Shown piece after piece: positions 1 through 7,002 of a DNA stretch of 10,138 bases. The notes under the pieces were generated by a model. It had not been told where the DNA came from. It made no database searches and saw nothing but the letters and a program-made list of their open reading frames with translations. Where the stretch lies: contig DATILI010000048.1 in the NCBI GenBank assembly GCA_035476635.1, forward strand, positions 1-10,138, read 5' to 3'. The DNA comes from DATILI01 sp035476635. GTDB taxonomy: Bacteria > Pseudomonadota > Gammaproteobacteria > Burkholderiales > Burkholderiaceae_C. The first letter of the stretch is position 1, and each line of letters opens with the position of its first letter. Made by a program: the position numbers and the translations under genes.

Positions 1-2
1 GC

Positions 3-185
3 GGCTTGATGAACAAGCTGACGCGCCATGACCCGGTATTGCTCGGCAAGCTTCTCACGGCCTCCGCCAACGAGCCCTTGCTGCAGGCGGGTTCACAGCT
101 GAGTGCGGCGGTGCGCGACTACCTTCGCGCCAGCGCCACGAAGACCAAGGAATCGATAAAAGCGCTTGACCCTCACGCAACGTGA
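3..185 (+). CDS. C-terminal end of a probable MerR-family regulator (5' truncated by window edge)
   Basis: An open frame enters from the left edge and stops at TGA 183-185, giving about 60 residues, including ANEPLLQAGSQLSAAVRDYL near the end. No DNA-binding domain is in view. The identification rests on two things. The tail has the helical, Glu-Pro-containing look of the C-terminal effector domain (TipAS-like) of MerR regulators. The gene also runs directly into a MerR-type promoter, whose palindrome contains the stop codon. MerR regulators usually bind the promoter they twist and activate, so this protein would be the local activator of the acyltransferase/MFS pair. The family call is inference from context plus weak resemblance; another helical protein is possible. 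Codon use matches the neighbours. Confidence 0.5.
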   Translation, partial: GLMNKLTRHDPVLLGKLLTASANEPLLQAGSQLSAAVRDYLRASATKTKESIKALDPHAT

Positions 186-196
186 GGGTCTACAGT
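166..196 (+). promoter_or_regulatory. MerR-type promoter with perfect operator palindrome
   Basis: The -35 element TTGACC (166-171) and the -10 element TACAGT (191-196) are separated by 19 bp, longer than the normal 17. This is the hallmark of promoters activated by MerR-family proteins. The palindrome GACCCTCACG-CAA-CGTGAGGGTC (168-190) has perfect 10-bp arms and fills the spacer. A transcript would begin near 203, about 20 nt ahead of the acyltransferase start at 225. The operator overlaps the last codons and stop of the upstream gene, so the regulator and its target promoter are physically interlocked. Confidence 0.85.
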
Positions 197-224
197 CGGC
201 CCCATCAATCCGGGAACCGACGCA

Positions 225-1433
225 ATGACCGACACCGCCGACCGCAACAACACGACCGAACGCCTGCACGCACTGGACAACTTGCGCGCCGCCATGATGT
301 GGCTGGGCATCGTGATCCATGTGGCCGTGATTCACATGGTGGCCCCTTCGCCGCTGCCCTGGCACGACGACCGGTCCACCCCGGTGGCCGATTTGCTGAC
401 GGCCTTCATCCATGCGTTTCGGATGCCGGTCTTTTTCATACTCGCGGGCTTCTTTGTCGCGCTCCTGGTGCAAAAAGGCGGCTTGCGCGGCATGCTGAAA
501 AACCGGCTGCACCGCCTGGCCCTGCCCTTCGCCTTGTTCTGGCCGGTGCTCTTCGCCTGCGTCGCCGTGCTGGCCTTGCTGTTCGTGAACCGCATGGCGA
601 CTGGTACCTGGGGACTTGATCGCACCCTGATGCCGACGGGCCCGCACATACCGCAAGGGCCGGGCACCATGCACCTTTGGTTCTTGTGGATGCTGCTGTG
701 GTTCAGCGTGCTGACGGCGCCCGCCTGCTGGTTGGCCGATCGCGTGCCGGCGATCCCGAGAATGATCGCGAGCGCATTCGGCCGGCTCGCCGGCGCCTGG
801 TGGGGCTTTCTGCTCCTGTCCATCCCGCTGGCCTGGGTCGGCTCGTTCTACGCGAACGGCGTCGTCGCGCCCACCGGGTCCTTCGTGCCACCGCTGGCCG
901 AGTGGCTGCACAACGGCCTGTTCTATGTCTTTGGCTTCTACCTCCATCGCAATCAGCAAGCGCTGTTTGCGCTGTACACGCGGCGCTGGCCCTGGTATGC
1001 GGCGGCGGGCCTGGTGTTCTTCATGGCCACGGGCGTGCTGGTCGAGATGCTGGCCCGGTCAGGCACCGAAAAGCCGCACCTGGCCTGGTGGATCGCGCTG
1101 GTCTACAACTGCGCCTCGTGGCTTTGGAGCTTTGCGCTGATCGGCCTGTTCCTGCGCTATTTGCAGCGCCCGCATGCCTGGCTGGGCTACCTTTGCGACA
1201 GCTCCTACTGGGTGTACCTGGCGCACTTTCCGCTGACCATCGCCTTCGGCGCCCTGCTCTACGGCCTGCCGCTGCCGGCGCTGGCCAAGATCGCCATCAA
1301 CGTGCTCGCCACCACCGCGGTGTGCCTGGCGAGCTACCACCTGTTCGTGCGCTTCACGGCCATCAGCGTGTTGCTGAATGGCCGGCGACATGCGCGCAAA
1401 AAATTAACTGGAGAAACTGCTCATGCCACCTGA
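225..1433 (+). CDS. Acyltransferase family 3 membrane protein (OpgC/MdoC-like)
   Basis: This 402-residue polytopic inner-membrane protein belongs to the acyltransferase-3 family, which transfers acyl groups to sugars, glucans, peptidoglycan or macrolides. The N-terminus has the family signature ALDNLR (16-21), with the conserved Arg21 and the candidate catalytic His32 in the first membrane helix. It is followed by FRMPVFFILAGFF (65-77), the basic loop LKNRLHRLALP (91-101), and a late SYWVYLAHFPL segment (327-337) typical of OpgC-like members. About ten hydrophobic segments are visible. The ATG at 225 has a weak GGGA 9 nt upstream. The gene is first behind the MerR-type promoter, and its 3' end overlaps the MFS gene by 11 bp. 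The acceptor cannot be read from sequence. Glucan modification is the best-known OpgC role, but the exporter neighbour favours a small exported molecule or drug. Confidence 0.88.
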   Translation: MTDTADRNNTTERLHALDNLRAAMMWLGIVIHVAVIHMVAPSPLPWHDDRSTPVADLLTAFIHAFRMPVFFILAGFFVALLVQKGGLRGMLKNRLHRLALPFALFWPVLFACVAVLALLFVNRMATGTWGLDRTLMPTGPHIPQGPGTMHLWFLWMLLWFSVLTAPACWLADRVPAIPRMIASAFGRLAGAWWGFLLLSIPLAWVGSFYANGVVAPTGSFVPPLAEWLHNGLFYVFGFYLHRNQQALFALYTRRWPWYAAAGLVFFMATGVLVEMLARSGTEKPHLAWWIALVYNCASWLWSFALIGLFLRYLQRPHAWLGYLCDSSYWVYLAHFPLTIAFGALLYGLPLPALAKIAINVLATTAVCLASYHLFVRFTAISVLLNGRRHARKKLTGETAHAT

Positions 1434-2727
1434 TACCCCACGCGACAAGGCCACGCCGACCCGCGCCGCCCTGTTTCAAGATCCCAATTTCCGCTGGATG
1501 ACCGCTGGCGCCACGCTGTCGATGCTGGGCGACCAGTTCTCGCTGATCGCGCTGCCCTGGCTGGTGCTCAAGATGACCGGCGACACGCTGGTGCTGGGCA
1601 CGGTGCTGGCGCTCATGAGCGTGCCGCGCGCGCTGTTCATCCTGGTCGGCGGCGCGCTGGTCGACCGCTATTCACCCAAGCAGGTGTTGATGGTCACCAA
1701 GTACATCAACACGCTGCTGCTCGGTGTGCTGGCCGCGCTGGTGCTGGCCGGCAGCTTGTCGCTGTGGATGGTCTACGTGCTGGCCCTGGGCATCGGCCTG
1801 GCCACGGCGTTCAGCATTCCCGCCGGCACGGCCATGATGCCCCATGTGGTCCGGCGCGAGGTGCTGCAAGCAGCCAACAGCGTCAGCCTGGGCCTGCGCC
1901 AGCTCACCATGTTTCTCGGCCCCCTGCTCGCGGGTTTGCTGATCGCGCTGTTCGGCGATGGCTCCACCACCATGGCCAATGCCACTGGGATCGGCCTGGC
2001 GTTTGCGTTCGACGCCTTCAGTTTCGCGCTATCGGCCTGGACCCTGGCCAAGGTGCGGACAAGCGGCGACGCCAATATACCGGCCGCCGCGCCCCAGGCC
2101 GTCTGGGCATCTGTCGCACAAGGCCTCGCGCACTTCTGGCGCGACCGCGAGCTGCGCACCTGCTTTGGCTACTGGGCTGCGGTGGCGCTGTTCATCATGG
2201 GGCCAATCCACATCGCCATCCCCGTGCTGGCCAGCGCCAGGCCGGAGCTGGGCGCGGCCGCATTCGGCCTCATGCTGGGAGCGCACGGCGCCGGCACGCT
2301 GGCCGGCATGGTGGCCTCGGGCATCTTTCCGAAGTTGCGCCTGGGCAGCCTGGGAATGACGATCCTCGCCTTCGATGCGGTCATCGGCCTGCTCTTCATG
2401 CCCATGGGCCAGATCACGGCCGTCTGGCAGGGAGCCGCGCTGATGCTCACCATCGGCGTGCTGGGCGGCTTCATGCAGGTGCGCGTGTTCACCTGGATCC
2501 AGCAGCGCGTGCCACCGGCCTTGCTGGGCCGGGCGATGAGCCTGTTCATGTTCATCTTCATGGGCCTGGCGCCGATGTCCGCCGCGGTCACCGGCTGGGT
2601 GATGAAAAGCGTCACCCTGGGCCAGCTGTTCGCAGCCAGCGGCGGGGTGCTGGTGATGCTGGCGGCGCTGGCATTCCTGGTCTCACCGATGCGTCGCGTG
2701 ACGGACGCGCCCATCGGCGCAAGATAG
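1423..2727 (+). CDS. Major facilitator superfamily exporter
   Basis: This is a 434-residue MFS transporter with about twelve membrane helices, the usual length for a proton-driven drug exporter. After a short cytoplasmic N-terminus comes the first helix with MLGDQFSLIALPWLVLKMTG (34-53). The loop 2-3 motif A variant GGALVDRYSPKQVLM (76-90) follows. The gene resembles the EntS / macrolide-efflux type of MFS proteins. The ATG at 1423 lies inside the acyltransferase gene, with GGAG (1410-1413) 9 nt upstream, so the two are translationally coupled and share the MerR-type promoter. Substrate is unknown. The pairing suggests that the product, or the target, of the acyltransferase is what it exports, which is inference. 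Confidence 0.9.
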   Translation: MPPDTPRDKATPTRAALFQDPNFRWMTAGATLSMLGDQFSLIALPWLVLKMTGDTLVLGTVLALMSVPRALFILVGGALVDRYSPKQVLMVTKYINTLLLGVLAALVLAGSLSLWMVYVLALGIGLATAFSIPAGTAMMPHVVRREVLQAANSVSLGLRQLTMFLGPLLAGLLIALFGDGSTTMANATGIGLAFAFDAFSFALSAWTLAKVRTSGDANIPAAAPQAVWASVAQGLAHFWRDRELRTCFGYWAAVALFIMGPIHIAIPVLASARPELGAAAFGLMLGAHGAGTLAGMVASGIFPKLRLGSLGMTILAFDAVIGLLFMPMGQITAVWQGAALMLTIGVLGGFMQVRVFTWIQQRVPPALLGRAMSLFMFIFMGLAPMSAAVTGWVMKSVTLGQLFAASGGVLVMLAALAFLVSPMRRVTDAPIGAR

Positions 2728-2758
2728 CCCCGGCGATGGGTCACGTACTGAAAGTTGT

Positions 2759-2787
2759 GTGACAACTGGCGCCGCGCGCCTTACACT
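2759..2787 (+). promoter_or_regulatory. Sigma-70-like promoter with two embedded palindromes, for the hybrid kinase
   Basis: GTGACA (2759-2764, five of six to consensus) and TACACT (2782-2787, four of six) are separated by exactly 17 bp. The expected transcript start is near 2794. Two short perfect inverted repeats sit in it: GTTGT-GTG-ACAAC (2754-2766) across the -35, and GGCGC-CGC-GCGCC (2768-2780) within the spacer. Either could be an operator. The region from 2728 to the promoter holds no visible gene or terminator. Confidence 0.65.
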
Positions 2788-2887
2788 TGGAGCCGCAAAA
2801 ACCGGTCCAATCGACCCGTTCAACCGCAGCAGGCCGCGCCCCGGGGCCTCCTGCGCAGCCAGTTCCAACCAGCGAGAACGCCCCTCA

Positions 2888-5011
2888 GTGACGCGCGCCC
2901 CGGCCAAACGCAAAGACCCCGACCTGACTGAGCCGCCCGTTGCGCACCGGGAACCGCCACCAGCAGACCTGGTGGGCCAATTGCGCGTCCGGCTGGCCGA
3001 GCTGGAAAGCCAGAACAAGGTCCTGCGCTACAGCCAGGCCACTGCCGAAGGCGCATCGGAGCGGTTCGAAGCCCTGTTTGCCAGCGTGCCGCTGGCCTTG
3101 ATGGTGGTTGACGAGCACGACCTCGTGGTGCAGAGCAACTCCAAGGCCAAGCGCCTGTTTCAGCCGACCGAGAACGACCGGGCGTTGAACTTCCTGATGC
3201 CGTTCGTGAGCCCGCCCCATGCGCACAAGGTCGCCCAGGCCTTCGCGCTGGCGCGCAGCCAGGGGCATAGCGAAACGACCGAGGTGGTGTTCTCCATCGG
3301 CGAGGCCGGCTCGATCACCGGCGACCTGCACATTCGCCGCATCGATGCCGTTCAGGAAAGCGAAGACGCGCTGGTGCACTACATCTGCGCCGTCATCGAC
3401 CAAGGTCCGCTGCTCACCGAGCGCCGGGCCCTGCAGCAAAGCGGCACCGCGCTGCAACAGCGCAACGCGCAACTGCATGCCAGCGAAAGCCGGCTCGAGG
3501 CCGTGATCAACTCCGCGCTGGACGCCATCATCTGCGTCGACCAGAACCAGCAAGTCACCGTTTTCAACCCCACGGCCGCCGCACTGTTCCAGTGCCCCGC
3601 GGAGCAGGCCCTGGGCAGCCCGCTGGAGCGCTTCCTGCCCGACGCCAGCCGCGTGCTGGCCTTCACGCAAGTCTCCACCCAGGCGATGCTGGGCGAGATG
3701 GATGCGCGCACGGCCAGCGGCAAGGTATTGCAGGTGGAGGTGAGCGTGTCGCTGGAACGGCGCCCCGATGGCGACACCACCACCGTGTTCGCGCGCGACC
3801 TGACCGGCCGCAAGAAGGCCGAGGCGCAGCGTAGCGTGCTCGAGGCCCAGCTGCGCGAATCGCAGAAGATGCAGGCCGTGGGCACCATGGCCGGCGGCAT
3901 CGCGCACGATTTCAACAACATCCTCGGCGCCATCCTCGGCAACGTGGAACTGGCCAAGTCCGATGTCGGCGCGGACTCGCCGGCCCTCACCAGCCTGCTG
4001 GAAATCGAGAAGGCCGGCCGCAGGGCACGCGACCTGGTGCGCCAGATTCTGACCTTCAGCCGCAACGAGCCGCCCAAGCGCACGCCGGTCGGGCTGGCCG
4101 AGGTGGTGCACGACACCGAGCGATTGATGCGCGTCACCTTGCCGCCCGGCATTGAGCTGCGCATGCAGATCAACGACAACGTGCCGCCGGTGATGGCCGA
4201 CGCCACCCAGGTCGAGCAAGCCTTGCTCAACCTGTGCACCAACGCCGTCCATGCCATCGGTGAAGGCAAGGGCGTCATCCAGATCGAACTCGCTAGCGCC
4301 TATCCCGACACGCGGCTGTGCGAGCGCCTGGGCCTGGCGCCGGGCCGCTATGCAACGCTTGCCGTGCGCGACAGCGGCAGGGGCATGGACGATGAGACGC
4401 TGCAACGCATCTTCGAGCCCTTCTTCACGACCAAGCAGGTCGGCCAAGGCACCGGCCTCGGCCTGGCCGTGGTGCACGGCGTCATGCGCAACCACCAGGG
4501 CGTGGCCGATGTGCAGAGCGCGCCCGGCGAAGGCAGCCTGTTCACGCTGTACTTCCCGGCCAATGCCATGGTGGCAATGCCCCCGCCCCCCGCCCCGGAG
4601 GCGACGCTGAACCGCCGCGTGCGCGGACGCGGCGAACATGTGATGTATGTGGACGACGACCAGGCCCTGGTGTTCCTGGTCGAGCGGCTCCTGAGCCGCC
4701 GGGGTTTTCGCGTCAGCGGTTTTTCCGACCCCTACGAGGCCGCGGCAGCGCTGCGCGAACGGCCTCAGGACTACGACCTGCTTGTCACCGACTACAACAT
4801 GCCCGGCTACTGCGGCGTGGACCTGGTGCGCGAGGCGCGCAGCATCCGGCCCGACCTGCCGGTGGCGCTGGCGTCGGGCTACGTCACCTCGGAAATCGAG
4901 CGTGCCGCATTGGCCGAAGGCGCCCAGGCGCTGATCCACAAGCCGAATAATGTGGAAGAACTGTGCGAGACGGTGCAGCGCTTGATCATGGGTGAGGAAG
5001 CGGCTTCTTAG
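2888..5011 (+). CDS. PAS-PAS hybrid sensor histidine kinase with C-terminal receiver domain
   Basis: From GTG 2888 the product is 707 residues and has no membrane segment, so it is a cytoplasmic sensor. In order: a basic, proline-rich tail; a short coiled coil (about 30-50); a PAS domain (about 55-170); a coiled linker (about 175-205); a second PAS domain (about 200-305); an NtrB-like dimerization domain with GGIAHDFNN, phospho-acceptor His340; and an HATPase domain with an N-box at LNLCTNAVHA (447-456), DSGRGM (495-500), the F-box FEPFFTTK and GTGLGLAVV (521-529). The receiver (about 585-700) has acidic residues 589-591, phospho-acceptor Asp635 in VTDYNMPG, Ser663 and Lys685. All catalytic residues are present. 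An upstream in-frame GTG (2759) lies in the promoter and cannot be the start. GAGAA (2874-2878) is a modest ribosome site for 2888. The output partner and signal are unknown. Confidence 0.9.
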   Translation: MTRAPAKRKDPDLTEPPVAHREPPPADLVGQLRVRLAELESQNKVLRYSQATAEGASERFEALFASVPLALMVVDEHDLVVQSNSKAKRLFQPTENDRALNFLMPFVSPPHAHKVAQAFALARSQGHSETTEVVFSIGEAGSITGDLHIRRIDAVQESEDALVHYICAVIDQGPLLTERRALQQSGTALQQRNAQLHASESRLEAVINSALDAIICVDQNQQVTVFNPTAAALFQCPAEQALGSPLERFLPDASRVLAFTQVSTQAMLGEMDARTASGKVLQVEVSVSLERRPDGDTTTVFARDLTGRKKAEAQRSVLEAQLRESQKMQAVGTMAGGIAHDFNNILGAILGNVELAKSDVGADSPALTSLLEIEKAGRRARDLVRQILTFSRNEPPKRTPVGLAEVVHDTERLMRVTLPPGIELRMQINDNVPPVMADATQVEQALLNLCTNAVHAIGEGKGVIQIELASAYPDTRLCERLGLAPGRYATLAVRDSGRGMDDETLQRIFEPFFTTKQVGQGTGLGLAVVHGVMRNHQGVADVQSAPGEGSLFTLYFPANAMVAMPPPPAPEATLNRRVRGRGEHVMYVDDDQALVFLVERLLSRRGFRVSGFSDPYEAAAALRERPQDYDLLVTDYNMPGYCGVDLVREARSIRPDLPVALASGYVTSEIERAALAEGAQALIHKPNNVEELCETVQRLIMGEEAAS

Positions 5012-5466
5012 ATCTGCAACGGCCCGCCTCGCTTTGCGGCGTCGAGCACGATCTGCGTGTTGAAGCCTTTGACGTTGGCGTCATGCAAGAGGCAGGCGTC
5101 GCAAAAGGCCTCATAGGCGGCCAGGTCCGGCACGATGACGACCAGTACATAGTCAACAGTACCGGTAACGCCATAGCACTGCTGCACTTCGCCGCGCCCG
5201 TTCACCTTGTCGCGAAACGCCTGGGCGGCGCGCGCCGACTCGTCAATAAGATCGACGTGCACGATGGCGGTCACGCCCAGGCCCAGCTTCTGGGGATCGA
5301 GGGTTGCGACTTCAGCCAGGATGACGCCGGACTCGCGCAGCCGCTTCAGCCGCCGCTGAACGGCAGCGGCCGACAGGCCGACCCGTGCACCGATCTGTTC
5401 GCTCGGCACGCGCGTGTCACGCTGATATAGGGCGAGAATCTGGCGATCAAGGGCGTCAAGAGGCAT
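5008..5466 (-). CDS. Lrp/AsnC-family transcriptional regulator
   Basis: This 152-residue protein is of normal Lrp/AsnC length. The N-terminal helix-turn-helix covers about residues 4-50, with ALDRQILALYQRDTR at the start and IGARVGLSAAAVQRRLKRL as the recognition part. The C-terminal RAM ligand-binding domain follows from about 64, with VTGTVDYVLVV (100-110) as the conserved Gly-Asp-Tyr core. These regulators form octamers or dimers and respond to amino acids. The gene is divergent from the PLP enzyme (102-bp gap), which it probably controls. Its TAA overlaps the stop of the hybrid kinase by 4 bp. The ATG at 5466 was chosen because it begins the canonical N-terminus. The same frame stays open far upstream, but only as an antisense shadow of the PLP gene. 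Confidence 0.93.
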   Translation of the reverse strand: MPLDALDRQILALYQRDTRVPSEQIGARVGLSAAAVQRRLKRLRESGVILAEVATLDPQKLGLGVTAIVHVDLIDESARAAQAFRDKVNGRGEVQQCYGVTGTVDYVLVVIVPDLAAYEAFCDACLLHDANVKGFNTQIVLDAAKRGGPLQI

Positions 5467-5499
5467 GGTGCGCTTCGCCGCATGGGCGGCACTCAATAT

Positions 5500-5512
5500 G
5501 CGGCGTCGCCGC
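5500..5512. promoter_or_regulatory. Candidate operator palindrome in the divergent Lrp/PLP-enzyme gap
   Basis: GCGGCG-T-CGCCGC is a perfect 6-bp-arm palindrome flanked by AT-rich triplets. It lies between the divergent starts at 5466 and 5569. Lrp-family regulators commonly bind dyads in such gaps, so it is a plausible site. In GC-rich DNA a palindrome this short can arise by chance. No convincing -35/-10 pair was found for either gene. Confidence 0.3.
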
Positions 5513-5568
5513 GAATACGTGGGTTGAATTGCGGCCGGGAAACGCGGCACTTCGCGCAAACTCTGCGC

Positions 5569-6537
5569 ATGCCTATTATCAATACTCCTCACCGCTTGTC
5601 GCTGTCCAACATCGAGCGTGCGGCCGCGCTGGTCGATCCGATTTTCCTGGCCAGCCCGCAGTTCGACTGCGAACCGCTGTCGCACAAACTTGGCGCTTCG
5701 ATCGTTCTCAAGGTCGAGACCTTGAACCCGCTGCGCTCGTTCAAAGGCCGCGGCGCCGACTTCTTCATGCACGAGAACGCCGCGCGCCTGGCCAGGCGCA
5801 CACTGGTGTGCGCCACCGCCGGCAACTGGGGCCAGGCGATGGCCTACGTCTGCCGCGCCCGGCAATGGCCGCTCATCGTCTACGCCGCGACGACGGCCAA
5901 TGCGCTCAAGGTGGAGCGCATGCGTGCGATGGGTGCCGAAGTCCGCCTGCACAGCGACGACTTCGACCGGGCCAAGGAAGAGGCAAGGCGCTTTTGCACC
6001 GAAAGCGGCGCGTACCTCGTTGAGGACGGTCGCGAGGAAAGCATCGCCGAGGGTGCGGGAACCATCGGCCGCGAGTTGCTCGCCGGAAACAGCTTCGACA
6101 CCGTGCTGCTGCCGCTTGGCAACGGCGCACTGCTCACCGGCGCGGGCCGGTGGATCAAGGCCCACGCGCCCGGGACGCGGGTCGTCGGCGTCTGCGCGGA
6201 AGGCGCCGACGCGATGGCGGCGTCGTGGCGAGAAGGCCGCACCGTCGAGCGTGATGCGGCGAACACGATCGCAGACGGCATCGCGGTTCGCCGGCCCATA
6301 CCACAAGCGCTGGCCGACATGCAAGGCACCGTCGACGATGTGGTGCTCGTCAGTGAACAAGCCATCGAACGCGCGATGCGCCTGGTGTTCACCGAAGCCG
6401 GCCTGGTGGCCGAGCCGGCAGCCGTGGTGGGCGTCGCCGCCTTGCTCGAACATCCGTCGCTGCGATCCGGCCGCCTGGCCACCGTTCTGTGCGGCAGCAA
6501 CCTTACCGGCGAGCAGGTCGCTCGCTGGCTTACCTGA
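5569..6537 (+). CDS. Fold-type II PLP-dependent ammonia-lyase (threonine/serine dehydratase-like)
   Basis: At 322 residues this is the size of single-domain serine/threonine dehydratases and serine racemases, with no ACT domain. Lys59 in RSFKGRG is the Schiff-base lysine. AGNWGQ (84-89) is the substrate-binding loop, usually SSGNHAQG in threonine dehydratases. LPLGNGALLTG (181-191) is a variant of the phosphate-binding glycine loop. ADGIAVRRP (236-244) and EPAAVVGVAAL (282-292) are further family marks, and CGSN (308-311) supplies the serine that contacts the pyridine nitrogen. The likely reaction is deamination of a hydroxy-amino acid to a keto acid. The non-standard loops mean the substrate cannot be named. 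A longer frame begins at 5482, but homology starts at ATG 5569. No Shine-Dalgarno sequence precedes it, and GCGCA-AACTC-TGCGC (5554-5568) abuts the start. It is divergent from its probable Lrp regulator. Confidence 0.85.
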   Translation: MPIINTPHRLSLSNIERAAALVDPIFLASPQFDCEPLSHKLGASIVLKVETLNPLRSFKGRGADFFMHENAARLARRTLVCATAGNWGQAMAYVCRARQWPLIVYAATTANALKVERMRAMGAEVRLHSDDFDRAKEEARRFCTESGAYLVEDGREESIAEGAGTIGRELLAGNSFDTVLLPLGNGALLTGAGRWIKAHAPGTRVVGVCAEGADAMAASWREGRTVERDAANTIADGIAVRRPIPQALADMQGTVDDVVLVSEQAIERAMRLVFTEAGLVAEPAAVVGVAALLEHPSLRSGRLATVLCGSNLTGEQVARWLT

Positions 6538-6547
6538 GGAGAACTTC

Positions 6548-6925
6548 TTGATTGACCATGCTTCGCTCGGCACCAACCGCTATGCAGAATCCGTGCGCTT
6601 TTATCAACAGGTGCTCGCACCTCTGGGACTCGCGTTGCTGCGCGACACCGGCGCCGAAGCGGCGTTCGGTACTTCATCGCATTGGTCCTTTTTTCTTTAC
6701 CCGGTCCCCGAGGGGGAGAAAGTGACGGCGCGCGGCACGCACCTGGCCCTCGGCTCGGCTTCGCGCGCAGCAGTGGCGGCCGTCCACGCAGCAGCACTCG
6801 CGGCGTCGGCCGAAGACCTGTTCACACCACGTGAGCGGCCGGACATCAGCCCCACCTACTTCGGCGCCATGTTCCTGGACCTCGACGGCCATCGCATCGA
6901 GGTGCTGACAAACGCTTCTGCCTAG
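6548..6925 (+). CDS. VOC (glyoxalase/bleomycin-resistance fold) protein with TTG start
   Basis: This 125-residue single-module vicinal-oxygen-chelate protein includes IDHASLG (2-8), SVRFYQQVLAPLGL (15-28), GTHLALGSASRAAVAAVHAA (63-82) and a C-terminal DLDGHRIEVL (111-120). His4, His65 and Glu118 occupy the usual metal-ligand positions. No ATG fits the frame near the N-terminus. TTG at 6548 has a strong AGGAG (6537-6541) six bases upstream, which overlaps the stop of the PLP gene, so the two are co-translated. The exact reaction is unknown. VOC proteins of this short type are often annotated as glyoxalase-like without a tested activity. Being coupled to a PLP deaminase suggests handling of its reactive product or a linked catabolic step, which is inference. 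Confidence 0.87.
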   Translation: MIDHASLGTNRYAESVRFYQQVLAPLGLALLRDTGAEAAFGTSSHWSFFLYPVPEGEKVTARGTHLALGSASRAAVAAVHAAALAASAEDLFTPRERPDISPTYFGAMFLDLDGHRIEVLTNASA

Positions 6926-7002
6926 AGGCAAAATTCGGCTGCTGCGAATCATTCACGGCCGGATATCTTCTCAACGCGACCTTTCCAGCGAGCCCTCGAT
7001 AA
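6926..7002. other. Intergenic gap with weak inverted repeat
   Basis: The 77-bp gap between the VOC and NTF2-like genes holds ATTCG (6933-6937) and CGAAT (6945-6949) with a seven-base loop. There is no T-run after it, so it is at best a weak terminator. No convincing promoter for the next gene is visible. Confidence 0.25.

Noticed and set aside
93..959. 288-residue minus-strand frame over the acyltransferase
   Set aside because: Shadow frame with His/Gln/Arg-rich composition, no recognisable fold, opposite a well-supported membrane protein.
1764..2762. 332-residue plus-strand frame inside the MFS gene
   Set aside because: Out-of-frame shadow rich in Arg, His and Gly; the MFS frame has membrane helices and motif A.
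2885..4939. 684-residue open frame antisense to the hybrid kinase
   Set aside because: It mirrors the kinase gene in a high-GC region where antisense frames stay open by codon bias. Its composition (many His, Gln, Ala, Arg) is low-complexity, and the plus-strand gene has every catalytic motif.
5900..6547. Upstream part of the frame that contains the VOC gene
   Set aside because: It is an Arg/Ser-rich shadow of the PLP gene; VOC homology and the strong ribosome site both start at 6548.
5467..6576. Long upstream extension of the Lrp reading frame
   Set aside because: The extension is antisense to the PLP gene and shows no domain. The canonical Lrp N-terminus begins at 5466.
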